Positions 16,789 through 24,783 are shown, counted from the first letter of the stretch. The stretch: DNA of 48,052 bases from CAG-390 sp045644325 (GCA_045644325.1 JAZRGT010000053.1:1-48052), one strand, 5' to 3'. Made by a program: numbers and translations. The notes: a model not told the origin generated them from the sequence alone.

Positions 16789-16820
16789 AAACGAACCGCC
16801 CGAAGGCGGTTCGTTTTTGA
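16789..16820. terminator. Bidirectional intrinsic terminator between convergent genes
   Basis: A perfect 12-bp stem (16789-16800 with 16805-16816) with a CGAA loop is followed by TTTTTG on the plus strand and by a T-rich run (TTTTAGTTT) on the minus strand. It serves the gene ending at 16784 and the convergent gene ending at 16828. Confidence 0.88.
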
Positions 16821-16827
16821 TTTATAT

Positions 16828-18207
16828 TCAGTCTTTCTTCTTGAAAACAATTGCTGCTCCGAGGAGTACGACTACTGCAACCGATCCTGCGATCATAGAG
16901 CCGCAGCCGCCCTTTGCTTCGGGAGCTTCGGTCTGTGCGGGCGCTTCGGTCTGCTGAGGAGCCTCGGTCTGTGCGGGCGCTTCGGTAGCGGGCTCAGTTA
17001 CGGGTTCGGTAACAGGCTCGGTCTCGGGCGCCTTGGTGGTCTCGGGTGCCTCGGTCTTTTCGGGATATGCCGCTGCAAGACGGTCATAGATGCCCTTGGA
17101 GTAGGTAGCTACCTTTGCAGCCGCATCTGCGGTAAGACCTGCTGCGAAGATCTGGTCAAGTCCGCTCGCGCCGCTTCCCTGGTCGCCAAGGAAGAGGATA
17201 TCGCCAACAACTGCTACGTTACAGAAGGAGTTAACGCCGGTGTTGAGAAGGATATCGTCGCGGTCGATGGGGAGGACGATATTATCCACGGTAACCTCGA
17301 TCTGTGCAACGGGAGCGAGAGTAGCCTTGTCGTAGAAGCCTACCTTACCGGTGTTCTGTGTGGTTATGAGGAGATAATTGCCCCAGAGAGCAACGCCGTA
17401 GGCAGTATCGTGAACGACCTCGTTGAGGACCAAAGATCCGTCGGAGGAAATAACGATAACCTTCTTTCCGGAGGAGGCATTGCAAGCAAGGTATATGGTT
17501 CCGTCGGTATCAACGTCGAGATAGTTAGCGTCGCTTACGTTAAAGGGATCGAGCTTGAGGTCGACCATACCGTTATTACCGAACGCGGTATCAACAACGG
17601 GATTAGCGGGATCGTTGACGTTAAGACGGACGAGGTAGTCAACGTCATAGTTTACGACTACGTATGCATAGTAAGTACCGTTGACCTTTTCAACGGTGAC
17701 ACCGTTGATACCGGTCTTGGTGTTCGCGTCGGTCATAATAACGTTGCCGTAGCCTACCTGAGTAAGCTTGCCGTCAGCGAAAGAATAGGTAGCGAGGTCT
17801 GCGCGGGTATTGTTGGGGTTGTATGCAAGTCCGGCGTAGAGGTAGCCTCTGTCATCGGTTGCAAGTCCCTTGGGGTAGGAGGATTTGCTGTTTTCGGGCT
17901 GGATGAACTGAATTCCCGCAACCGCCTTACCGGTTGCAAGCTCGGTCATTTCGATAGCCGAGGAGCCGCTGGGATTGAGGTAGCCGCCGAAGGCGTACTT
18001 ACCGTCCTGCGAAATTGCCATTCCGCGCATCTGATATTTACCGAAGAAAAGAACGTCATCTCCGGTATAGCTCAAGCCGTTTGAGGACTGCATTACAAGA
18101 GTATACTTGAGAGCAGAAGCCTCAGCTTCGGTGAGTGCTGCGGAGGGCATTACGAAAAGTGATGCAAGAAGTGCAAGCGTGATTACGAGCGTGATTAACT
18201 TTTTCAT
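16828..18207 (-). CDS. Surface-anchored beta-propeller-like protein
   Basis: The 459-residue precursor has a signal peptide (ending near PSAAL), a repetitive beta-rich region (about 30-380) with blades such as MAISQDGKYAFGGYL, GLATDDRGYLYAGL, LDVDTDGTIYLAC and AYGVALWGNYLLI, typical of SMP-30/NHL-like propellers, then a Pro/Glu/Thr-rich linker (APETTKAPETEPVTEP...) and a C-terminal helix ending in KKKD. The tail, GCGSMIAGSVAVVVLLGAAI plus basic end, matches the tail of the protein at 4417 (GCKSAVSVG...KKRD), so both share an anchor. ATG has AGGAG upstream and a consensus promoter at 18240-18268. The propeller could bind ligands or proteins; function unknown. Confidence 0.85.
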   Translation of the reverse strand: MKKLITLVITLALLASLFVMPSAALTEAEASALKYTLVMQSSNGLSYTGDDVLFFGKYQMRGMAISQDGKYAFGGYLNPSGSSAIEMTELATGKAVAGIQFIQPENSKSSYPKGLATDDRGYLYAGLAYNPNNTRADLATYSFADGKLTQVGYGNVIMTDANTKTGINGVTVEKVNGTYYAYVVVNYDVDYLVRLNVNDPANPVVDTAFGNNGMVDLKLDPFNVSDANYLDVDTDGTIYLACNASSGKKVIVISSDGSLVLNEVVHDTAYGVALWGNYLLITTQNTGKVGFYDKATLAPVAQIEVTVDNIVLPIDRDDILLNTGVNSFCNVAVVGDILFLGDQGSGASGLDQIFAAGLTADAAAKVATYSKGIYDRLAAAYPEKTEAPETTKAPETEPVTEPVTEPATEAPAQTEAPQQTEAPAQTEAPEAKGGCGSMIAGSVAVVVLLGAAIVFKKKD

Positions 18208-18239
18208 TGATTTTCTCCTTTCAAAATCAGGTTATGTTC

Positions 18240-18268
18240 ATTATATTACTTTTTTTATCGATTGTCAA
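18240..18268 (-). promoter_or_regulatory. Sigma-A promoter of the beta-propeller surface protein
   Basis: TTGACA (18268-18263), 17 nt, TATAAT (18245-18240) on the minus strand. It lies back to back with the plus-strand promoter at 18288, only 19 nt away. Confidence 0.88.
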
Positions 18269-18287
18269 TGCTTTTTCCCACAAAGCC

Positions 18288-18316
18288 TTGATTTTTTGAA
18301 GAAATTAAGTTATAAT
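18288..18316 (+). promoter_or_regulatory. Sigma-A promoter of the TIM-barrel gene at 18349
   Basis: TTGATT (18288-18293), 17 nt, TATAAT (18311-18316). Confidence 0.83.
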
Positions 18317-18348
18317 AAGACAGATACTTACGAAAGCGAGAAACAAAA

Positions 18349-19257
18349 ATGAAATTTGCTTCGTCCTTGAATTTTGCAGAGCGTTCACGCGAGGGTGCTC
18401 TCACACTTGAAGAAAGTCTTGATCTCATCAAAGCCGCGGGTATGGATACGGTCGAGATCGACCTCTCGCGCGGTATCGGACACGAGCTGTTCTGCGACGA
18501 ATTCGCCGGAATTCGCTTCACCGAGCTCAGAAAGAAGATAAACGCGGCGGGAATGACCGTTTCCTCGGTTCACGCTCCGCACGATCCCACGCTCTATATG
18601 CCCGAGCGCGGCGCATCGAAGGAAGAAATAGAAAAGGCGCGCGCCGATGCCGTCGCTGCGGCGAAGATGGCGCATCTGCTCGGTGCGGAGGTGCTCGTCA
18701 TCCATCCCGTTGATGATCATATAAACGGCGAATACGACAGAGAAGTCAATATGAGCACCAATCTTGAGCACTATAAGCCGCTACTTGACTACATTGAGCT
18801 TTTTGCGGAAGCCTTCACCTTCAAGCTTGCGGTCGAGAACGTATATTATTCGAGCCAATACCGTCTGCGCCGCCGCTTTGGCGAGAGCGCGGAGGAGGTC
18901 ATTCTCCTTGCCGATGCCCTCGGCGCGGGAGTTTGCTGGAACTGCGGCCACGCGCACCCCGTAACGATGGATCAGGCTCGCGCGATCGAAAAGATCGGCG
19001 ATAAGCTCGTTCTTATGCACATCAGCGACAGCCGCGGCCACACCGACGCGGGACTCCCCCCGATGATCGGAGGCGGCAATATCAAGTGGGAAAGCATCAT
19101 GCCCGCCGTCGCACGCATCGGCTTTGACGGTTACGCCGTTCTTCAGGCAGATCAGTACCTCACCAATATGCCGAAGGCACTCCAGAAGGATGCCGCGGAA
19201 TTTGCGGGAACAGTGTGCAGACGTTTGCTTGAGCTTTATGAAAATGCAAAATGCTAA
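18349..19257 (+). CDS. Sugar phosphate isomerase/epimerase-like TIM-barrel protein
   Basis: The 302-residue protein has the AP-endonuclease-2/xylose-isomerase-like fold with strand-end motifs HAPHD, VIHPVDDH, AVENVYY, NCGHAH, LMHISDSRGH and VLQAD. A PPMIGGGNIKW segment before the last strands is typical of the family. The ribosome binding site is weak (GAG). The last codons (NAKC) and the stop fall inside the AAATGC heptamer repeat arm at 19241-19285, so the natural C-terminus may have been altered by repeat insertion. It converges with the kinase gene at 19555. Confidence 0.87.
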   Translation: MKFASSLNFAERSREGALTLEESLDLIKAAGMDTVEIDLSRGIGHELFCDEFAGIRFTELRKKINAAGMTVSSVHAPHDPTLYMPERGASKEEIEKARADAVAAAKMAHLLGAEVLVIHPVDDHINGEYDREVNMSTNLEHYKPLLDYIELFAEAFTFKLAVENVYYSSQYRLRRRFGESAEEVILLADALGAGVCWNCGHAHPVTMDQARAIEKIGDKLVLMHISDSRGHTDAGLPPMIGGGNIKWESIMPAVARIGFDGYAVLQADQYLTNMPKALQKDAAEFAGTVCRRLLELYENAKC

Positions 19258-19565
19258 ATGCTAAATGCTAAATGCAAAATGAAGGAAGATTGCCTCGCTT
19301 TGCTCGGAAATCAGGTCGTATGATAATTTAATCGGGCGTTGATAATCCTTTATTGAGTGGGGTAAATTAATGCCGAAATAAAAAACTAGGATATTTTGAA
19401 GCGTATCAAAATATCCGAGATTTATTATTTATTCGTTACGTTTTCGCAGAGCACAAAATCTTATCAGCACAGCACAAAATTTTCGAAATCAGATTTTTGC
19501 TTGCAAAAATCCACCTTCATTTTGCATTTTGCATTATGCATTTTGCATTTTGTATTATGCATTTT
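19241..19565. repeat. Inverted AAAATGC/AAATGCT heptamer arrays flanking the intergenic region
   Basis: The left arm (19241-19285) is five near-copies of AAAATGC or AAATGCT followed by AAAATGAAGG; the right arm (19514-19565) is its inverted counterpart, CCTTCATTTTGCATT and further GCATTTT/GCATTAT units. The arms enclose about 230 bp with no gene. The stop codons of both convergent flanking genes lie inside the arms. The structure resembles a small palindromic or MITE-like insertion between convergent genes, or slipped-strand expansion of a seven-base unit. Confidence 0.75.
19389..19416 (+). terminator. Terminator-like hairpin inside the heptamer element
   Basis: GGATATTTTGA (19389-19399) and TCAAAATATCC (19406-19416) form a perfect 11-bp stem with a 6-nt loop, followed by GAGATTTATTATTTATT. 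It is AT-rich and its sequence is related to the hairpin at 13797-13850. Confidence 0.5.
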
Positions 19566-20496
19566 TAGCCGCCATATAGCTCTTCATAAACCTCACGCGG
19601 AAGTCCTCGTCGGCGTGGACACCGAGGTTGTAGAGCGACTCGACCGAGCATCCGTAGACGGGCTCGACCTCACCGAAGACGATGTTCATATCCTGCGGCG
19701 CTAGTGCCTTGACTGCCGCCGCGTATTCGGGATAGTTGCGGAAGATTCCGCCGTTGAGAATGAGTCTGAAAGGACCGCCGTTTTTGTTATATTCTGCCCA
19801 GATAACGTCCGCAAGCTCTGCCGCGCCCTCGTTGAAGATGCGGCGCGCAACCGTATCGCCCTTGTTTCTCGCCTCGAAAAGGACGTGCGCGAAGGATGCG
19901 ATATAGGAGCGTCCGCCCTCGTAGACCTTATCGAGTCTGTACCAAAGCGGGAAGCCTGCGGCTTCTTCAAGCATCTCGACGAGCATCGTCTGAACCTCGC
20001 TTCCGTCAACGGCGCGAAGTGCGGCGCGGATGGCGCGTCTTGCGAGTACGTAACCGCTTCCGCAGCTGTCGATCATATGTCCTCCGCCGCCGATGTGGTA
20101 GTAATCGTCGCCCTTGCGGACGTAGAGCGATGAGCCCGTTCCGCAGATCATACCGGCACCGTCGGTATGTCCGAATATTCCCGAAATGAGCGCGGGGCCG
20201 TCGCCCTCGATGCGTGTTTTTTCAAAGCCGTATTTTGACAGTGCCGCGTTGAACTGCGGCATAAAATACTCGCAAGCCGCCGCGCCGATATATAGGCTGA
20301 CGGGCATCTCGGGTGCGCCCGCAATAAGTCCGTCAATGCACTTGCAAAGATTGGCGATCGAATAGTCAACTCCGTTGTCAAAGGGTGCGCCGCCCTTTTC
20401 AACCACGCGGCAAACGACCTCGCCGTCCTCTCTGAAAACAACGCCCTCTGCCTTAGTTCCGCCCATATCAACGGCGGCGAGATATCTATATACCAT
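19555..20496 (-). CDS. BadF/BadG/BcrA-type ATPase, N-acetylglucosamine kinase-like
   Basis: The 313-residue ASKHA-fold protein has the phosphate-1 motif AAVDMGGTKAEGVVF, the adenosine region GMICGTGSSLYVR with GGGGHMIDSCGSGYVLARRA, and a late LILNGGIFRN motif. Members of this group include GlcNAc kinases and 2-hydroxyacyl-CoA dehydratase activators; the kinase reading is favoured because no dehydratase genes or the cysteine cluster of activators are present. GGAGG lies 8 nt before ATG and a consensus promoter is upstream. The last codons and stop lie in the right heptamer arm. The divergent PHP gene shares the upstream region. Confidence 0.85.
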   Translation of the reverse strand: MVYRYLAAVDMGGTKAEGVVFREDGEVVCRVVEKGGAPFDNGVDYSIANLCKCIDGLIAGAPEMPVSLYIGAAACEYFMPQFNAALSKYGFEKTRIEGDGPALISGIFGHTDGAGMICGTGSSLYVRKGDDYYHIGGGGHMIDSCGSGYVLARRAIRAALRAVDGSEVQTMLVEMLEEAAGFPLWYRLDKVYEGGRSYIASFAHVLFEARNKGDTVARRIFNEGAAELADVIWAEYNKNGGPFRLILNGGIFRNYPEYAAAVKALAPQDMNIVFGEVEPVYGCSVESLYNLGVHADEDFRVRFMKSYMAAKNA

Positions 20497-20527
20497 AACT
20501 TTTCCTCCAAGGTGGTTATCACGTCAA

Positions 20528-20556
20528 ATTATAGCACAGAAGCAGTGTGAAGTCAA
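20528..20556 (-). promoter_or_regulatory. Sigma-A promoter of the BadF/NagK-type kinase gene
   Basis: TTGACT (20556-20551), 17 nt, TATAAT (20533-20528) on the minus strand. It diverges from the promoter at 20594. Confidence 0.87.
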
Positions 20557-20593
20557 GTTTTTATTAAATTTTGTTTATGATTCCCCATTATTC

Positions 20594-20622
20594 TTGACAT
20601 CGGGAAAATATAGTGCTATAAT
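20594..20622 (+). promoter_or_regulatory. Sigma-A promoter of the PHP-domain gene
   Basis: TTGACA (20594-20599), 17 nt, TATAAT (20617-20622). A second TATAAT follows 4 nt later. Confidence 0.88.
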
Positions 20623-20654
20623 TGGTATAATAACATTAAGGAGTGTGCAAGAAA

Positions 20655-22070
20655 ATGCTTCCGACAGTAACCAACTACCGCGTAGTTCCCGCAGTTGTAG
20701 AACAGAACAAGGAAACCGAGATAAAGATCGTTCCGAACGAGCGCGCGTTTCTTTTCTTTGACGGCGCAGAATATACCGTTCACATCATCTGCGCAGATGA
20801 CGACGAGGTCTGCTACTTCACCCCCACGACCAAGCATTCCGTAGCGGTCATCGCCGCAGACGGTATTCTTAAATTCAACTACACCTTCGACCGCGAGCAG
20901 GAATACCTTCTCATTCTTGAAAAGGATGAGAAAAAGGTTGCCGAGTTCTTCATCTACTCGCTTGCAAAAGATCTTTACGAGCTCTCGCCACTCCGCGGAG
21001 ATTTCCACGGTCACAGCTACCGCTCGGATGCAAAGCGCGATCCCGGCGCGCTCCTCGGTCATTACCGCGAGCAGGGCTATGATTTTATGGCTCTGACCGA
21101 TCATAACCGCTACTATCCCGGACTTGAAATGGACGAGGCTTTCGAAGGTGTCAAGCTCGGAATCACCCACGTTCCCGGCGAGGAGATCCACTTCCCCGGC
21201 TGTATGATCCACACCGTTCACGTCGGCGGTAAGTCGAGCGTTGCCGCGCTCTATTGTAAGGACGAGGCAAAATGCCGCGCCGAGGCAGACGAATATATCA
21301 AGAAAGTTCCCGCAGAGGTTCCCGAGCAGTACCGCGAGAGATACTCTCGCCAGATGTGGATCACCGACCGCGTTCACGAGGCGGGCGGACTTGCCATCTT
21401 CCCCCATCCCTTCTGGAAGCCGGGCGGATCGAGAGTATTCAACGTTCAGGAAGCCTTCGCGCGCATTATCCTCAAGAGCGGAATGTACGATGCCTACGAG
21501 CTTGTCGGCGGAATGGGACAGATCGGAATCAATTTCTCGATCAATCTTCGTGCCGAGCTTCTCGCAGAGGGAGTAAAATTTCCCGTTGTCGGCTCAAGTG
21601 ACGTTCACGGAATAGTCGGAGCCGAGACGTTCCCCCATCTCTTCACCATCTGCTTTGCCAAGGATAACAGCGTAGAATCCATTATGGATGCGCTGAAGAC
21701 GGGCAGAACCGTCGCAGTTGAAGCAACGGGCGACGAATACAAGCGTCAGTACCGCTGCTACGGCGATCTCCGCCTTGTTTATTACGCGCAGTTCCTTTTG
21801 ACTCACTATTTTCCTCTGCTTCAGCGCATCTGCGCGGGCGAGGGTATCGCGATGAGAAATTACCTGATGGGTCTCGTTCCCGCGGCGCTTATCGAGGCAC
21901 AGGTCGAGCAGACCGAATCCTTCAAGACCGAGTTTTTCGGCAAGCGCGAGTACATCCCCGTTTCCGACGAGGTCAAGGAATATGAGGACAAGTGGCGCGA
22001 GGTCCAGCTTGCAGGCCCCACGGGCAAGGGCAGCGCGTACAGTTCACCGAAGATCACAAGACAGATCTGA
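20655..22070 (+). CDS. PHP-domain phosphoesterase with N-terminal beta domain (CehA/McbA-like)
   Basis: ATG at 20655, with AAGGAG 11 nt upstream, gives 471 residues. An N-terminal beta-sandwich (about 1-110) precedes a PHP metal site: GDFHGHSYRSD, ALTDHN, GEEIHFPG, FPHPFW and VGSSDVHG. These His/Asp/Glu ligands normally hold three metal ions for phosphoester hydrolysis. The order resembles CehA/McbA-type hydrolases; the true substrate is unknown. The C-terminal part (about 370-471) is helical and unassigned. The AI-2E-type permease gene follows within 15 nt, so the two are co-transcribed. Confidence 0.88.
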   Translation: MLPTVTNYRVVPAVVEQNKETEIKIVPNERAFLFFDGAEYTVHIICADDDEVCYFTPTTKHSVAVIAADGILKFNYTFDREQEYLLILEKDEKKVAEFFIYSLAKDLYELSPLRGDFHGHSYRSDAKRDPGALLGHYREQGYDFMALTDHNRYYPGLEMDEAFEGVKLGITHVPGEEIHFPGCMIHTVHVGGKSSVAALYCKDEAKCRAEADEYIKKVPAEVPEQYRERYSRQMWITDRVHEAGGLAIFPHPFWKPGGSRVFNVQEAFARIILKSGMYDAYELVGGMGQIGINFSINLRAELLAEGVKFPVVGSSDVHGIVGAETFPHLFTICFAKDNSVESIMDALKTGRTVAVEATGDEYKRQYRCYGDLRLVYYAQFLLTHYFPLLQRICAGEGIAMRNYLMGLVPAALIEAQVEQTESFKTEFFGKREYIPVSDEVKEYEDKWREVQLAGPTGKGSAYSSPKITRQI

Positions 22071-22084
22071 TCGGAGCTGACAAA

Positions 22085-23425
22085 ATGAAAGAAAAAGATA
22101 AAGTTCAAAAGCAAGAGGAGAAGGATCGCGAAATTTCAAAATCCGAGCAGGTCTTCGGAGGTGACAAACACGGTCACGAGTCGGACAAGAAGGTCAAAAT
22201 AGGCTTTCGCGTGGAAACCATGACCTGCTTCAAGCTCGCAATTTCGGTATTCGCCGTATACCTCTGCATTAGATATTGGCCCGAGGTGGCAAAGTTTATC
22301 GGCGGACTTCTGAAGGCGGCAGAGCCACTCGTTATCGGCGCGATCATCGCCTTTCTTGTCAACATCCTTATGCGCAGCCTTGAACAGCTATATTTCCCCA
22401 AATCGAACAAAAAAATCGTCAGAGCAACGCGCCGCGCGGTATGTATGATGCTTGCATTCATACTTTTGATCAGTATAGTCGTACTGATCGCGTGTCTGAT
22501 CACACCGCAGCTCATTTCCTGTATCGAGATCATAATCGCGGAGGTGCCTCCGATGTTGGGCGGCATCATCAAATGGTTGCAGAGCACAAAGATCATCCCC
22601 GAGGATATTATTGCGGAGCTTGCAAGCATAGATTGGAAGTCCAATCTGATGAAGATCTTCGATATCGTGTCTTCGGGAATCGGAAGCGTGTTCGATATCG
22701 TGGTTTCCACCGTGACTTCGGTTTTCTCGGGAGTGGTTACCTCGATTGTCAGCCTGATCTTCTCCGTTTACCTGCTTTCGGGCAAGGAAAAGATCGCCTC
22801 TCAGATCGTTCGGTTTGAAAAATGCTATATCAAGCTTTCGGGTCGCAGAAAGTTCAATCACATCGTTTCAACTCTCAAGGACAGCTTTGAGAACTTCATA
22901 GTCGGTCAGTGCAAGGAGGCTCTCGTTCTCGGAGTTCTCTGCACTCTCGGTATGTGGATATTCAGATTTCCCTACGCAACGATGATCGGTGCGCTGATCG
23001 GATTCACCGCGCTCATTCCCGTTGCGGGTGCCTATATCGGCGGTGCGGTCGGAGCAATAATGATACTGACCGAATCACCCGTCAAGGCGCTTCTCTTCAT
23101 AGTATTCCTCATCGTCCTCCAGCAGATCGAGGGCAACCTCATCTACCCCAAGGTAGTCGGCGAATCCATAGGTCTGCCCGGCTTCTACGTTCTTGCCGCA
23201 GCGACCATCGGCGGTGGAGTAATGGGAATTCCCGGAATGCTCATCGGAGTTCCTCTCGTAGCGGCTGTCTATAAGCTCGTCGGCGAAGATATTGCGGAAA
23301 GACTTGAAGCAAATAAGGCACCTCCCGAACCCGCAGAGGTTGCCGCACCGATAGCAGAAAAGCCTGCGGAGAAGATTGAACCCCAGCCGCAGAAAAAGCC
23401 GAAAATCAAGAAGAAAAAGAAATAA
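22085..23425 (+). CDS. AI-2E family transporter (putative permease)
   Basis: The 446-residue protein has a charged cytoplasmic N-terminus, about eight membrane helices, and the family core: FTALIPVAGAYIGGAVGA, LQQIEGNLIYPKVVGESIGL and GGVMGIPGMLIGVPLVA. The family (TqsA/YdiK-type) includes proposed exporters of autoinducer-2 and other solutes; sequence alone does not decide the substrate. The C-terminus is a Pro/Ala/Lys-rich tail ending in poly-lysine (KKKKK). ATG at 22085 has GGAG at 8 nt. An in-frame extension upstream to 21992 overlaps the PHP gene and is not used. Confidence 0.92.
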   Translation: MKEKDKVQKQEEKDREISKSEQVFGGDKHGHESDKKVKIGFRVETMTCFKLAISVFAVYLCIRYWPEVAKFIGGLLKAAEPLVIGAIIAFLVNILMRSLEQLYFPKSNKKIVRATRRAVCMMLAFILLISIVVLIACLITPQLISCIEIIIAEVPPMLGGIIKWLQSTKIIPEDIIAELASIDWKSNLMKIFDIVSSGIGSVFDIVVSTVTSVFSGVVTSIVSLIFSVYLLSGKEKIASQIVRFEKCYIKLSGRRKFNHIVSTLKDSFENFIVGQCKEALVLGVLCTLGMWIFRFPYATMIGALIGFTALIPVAGAYIGGAVGAIMILTESPVKALLFIVFLIVLQQIEGNLIYPKVVGESIGLPGFYVLAAATIGGGVMGIPGMLIGVPLVAAVYKLVGEDIAERLEANKAPPEPAEVAAPIAEKPAEKIEPQPQKKPKIKKKKK

Positions 23426-23430
23426 CCGTC

Positions 23431-23467
23431 AAGTGTCGGTCGCCCGAAAAGGCGATCGGCACTTTTT
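23431..23467 (+). terminator. Intrinsic terminator of the PHP-permease unit
   Basis: AGTGTCGGTCGCC pairs with GGCGATCGGCACT (with G-T pairs) around a CGAAAA loop, followed by TTTTT. Confidence 0.82.
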
Positions 23468-23531
23468 AACACAAAAACTTCCGTAATATTTTTTCATAAA
23501 TGTCTAATAATAATGAAAAAGAGGTGATACT

Positions 23532-24407
23532 ATGAAAAACATCAGAAAGATCGCGCTTTTCTGCACCGCCGCGGTCGCCGCGGTCGTTTTACTCGTCGGA
23601 ACTGCAATAACGGTAACTCACGCTATGAACGAAAAATCAAAATATACGGAAAGCGAAAAAAGGCTCGCCCTCGCCGATCTTTTCAACGCTTTGGAAGAAA
23701 TGGAACTCGCAATCAGGGAAGGCGATATCTCCGCACTCAACTTTTCTGCGGGAAAGGCGGAGGCTTATCTTTCACGCGCCGGGCTCGGCGATTGCGGTGA
23801 AATTTACGGCGAGATAAAAAATATATGTGCGGGAATGGGTGGCGCGGAGGATTGCAAAAGGCTTGCTGATACCATAAGAAAAATAGCCGACGGCGACGAA
23901 ACCGCCTTTCGCGAATTTTCGGGGGGAGAGATGCCATCGGACTATACTGAAGAAACCGCAGAGGATCCCCTTACGTCACGAATGATGAAAAGGCTCGGAA
24001 AAAGCCGCGAAGACGTAGCACTGCACCGCGCACAAGCCTTTGCCTGCCCGAACGCTGAATTCGATGAATGCAAATCCCACGGTTCATTTGCGTATTCGGG
24101 AGAAAACGTCTTCATCCTCATCTCGGGCAACGAGCCTAGGGTGGTGATGTATTGCTTCGACAGAGAAACCGACTGCCGCTATTCGGTCACCCGGGAGGCA
24201 GCCGAAAGAAGCGTTGAGTTGATAATCAAAAAAGAAAAGCTTCGCCTCGGCGAGATCCGAACAACGGAGGAAAGCGGCGTTTACCGCACCGTCTGCTACG
24301 GCAAAAACGATTTCTCCACCACGCCGCTTTTAACAGTCGAGATCTATTCCGACACCGGCAGACTGCGCCTCTACGATGCATCTAACTACTATAAATACCA
24401 AAGTTGA
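23532..24407 (+). CDS. YpeB-like exported PepSY-type protein (putative)
   Basis: The 291-residue protein has one N-terminal membrane anchor (about residues 7-28), a helical region with KRLALADLFNALEEMELAI, and a C-terminal half with PepSY-like strands (VFILISGNEPRVVMYCFDRE, SVTREAAERSVELIIKKEKL, LLTVEIYSDTGRLRLYDASNYY). The order resembles the spore-germination protein YpeB, but the protein is clearly shorter than YpeB (about 450) and no sleB lies beside it. GAGGTG is 7 nt before ATG. No clear sigma-A promoter was seen; the 65-nt gap is AT-rich. If YpeB-like, the host is a spore former; this is tentative. Confidence 0.6.
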   Translation: MKNIRKIALFCTAAVAAVVLLVGTAITVTHAMNEKSKYTESEKRLALADLFNALEEMELAIREGDISALNFSAGKAEAYLSRAGLGDCGEIYGEIKNICAGMGGAEDCKRLADTIRKIADGDETAFREFSGGEMPSDYTEETAEDPLTSRMMKRLGKSREDVALHRAQAFACPNAEFDECKSHGSFAYSGENVFILISGNEPRVVMYCFDRETDCRYSVTREAAERSVELIIKKEKLRLGEIRTTEESGVYRTVCYGKNDFSTTPLLTVEIYSDTGRLRLYDASNYYKYQS

Positions 24408-24460
24408 GCAATATATTCCGTACTTTTTTGCAATTCCACAAAGATTTTTACAAAAAAGTG

Positions 24461-24489
24461 TTGACAAACGAACCAAAATGTGGTATCAT
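24461..24489 (+). promoter_or_regulatory. Sigma-A promoter of tRNA-Lys
   Basis: TTGACA (24461-24466), 17 nt, TATCAT (24484-24489), 16 nt before the mature tRNA. Confidence 0.85.
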
Positions 24490-24505
24490 ATATTGGTCTT
24501 GAAAA

Positions 24506-24581
24506 GACCCATTAGCTCAGACGGTAGAGCATTTGACTTTTAATCAAAGGGTCCGGAGTTCGAGTCTCCGATGGGTCACCA
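24506..24581 (+). tRNA. tRNA-Lys (anticodon TTT), CCA encoded
   Basis: The 76-nt sequence folds into a full cloverleaf: acceptor GACCCAT/ATGGGTC, D arm GCTC...GAGC, anticodon stem TTTGA/TCAAA with loop CTTTTAA (anticodon TTT), T arm CGGAG-TTCGAGT-CTCCG, discriminator A and genomic CCA. It stands alone, with its own promoter and terminator. Confidence 0.97.
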
Positions 24582-24620
24582 CATAAAAAAGGAATCCGCT
24601 TGCGGGTTCCTTTTTTATGT
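24581..24620 (+). terminator. Intrinsic terminator of tRNA-Lys
   Basis: ACATAAAAAAGGAATCCG pairs with CGGGTTCCTTTTTTATGT around a CTTG loop, giving an 18-bp stem with a T-rich 3' arm that starts at the last base of the tRNA. Confidence 0.87.
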
Positions 24621-24646
24621 GCTTACTTATTATGACTATGAACTCC

Positions 24647-24722
24647 GCGAGTTTGCAAAGCAAACTCGCCATAGTGTGCGCGTAGCAATAACTCCATTCT
24701 TGCACCGCATCCACGCGCACAC
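24647..24722. repeat. Two inverted repeats between tRNA-Lys and its 3' fragment copy
   Basis: GCGAGTTTGC-AAA-GCAAACTCGC (24647-24669) is a perfect hairpin. GTGTGCGCGT (24674-24683) and ACGCGCACAC (24713-24722) form a 10-bp inverted repeat with a 29-nt loop. No gene is visible in this 150-bp stretch. Confidence 0.65.
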
Positions 24723-24723
24723 A

Positions 24724-24751
24724 CGAGTTCTGAGTCTCCGATGGGTCACCA
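24724..24751 (+). pseudogene. tRNA-Lys 3'-end fragment (direct repeat of T arm and acceptor)
   Basis: Twenty bases (24732-24751, from GAGTCTCC to the CCA end) repeat the tRNA-Lys 3' end at 24562-24581 exactly; the similarity extends upstream as CGAGTT with one extra T. The 5' two thirds of the tRNA are missing, so it is not functional. A terminator hairpin follows immediately. It may be the remains of a tandem tRNA copy or a site duplication left by an integrating element. Confidence 0.75.
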
Positions 24752-24781
24752 AAAAACACGACGCTTCGCGTCGTGTTTTTT
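24751..24781 (+). terminator. Perfect T-rich hairpin after the tRNA fragment
   Basis: A 14-bp stem (24751-24764 with 24768-24781) with a TTC triloop and a T run forms the 3' arm. It probably was the terminator of the lost tRNA copy. Confidence 0.8.
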
Positions 24782-24783
24782 AT

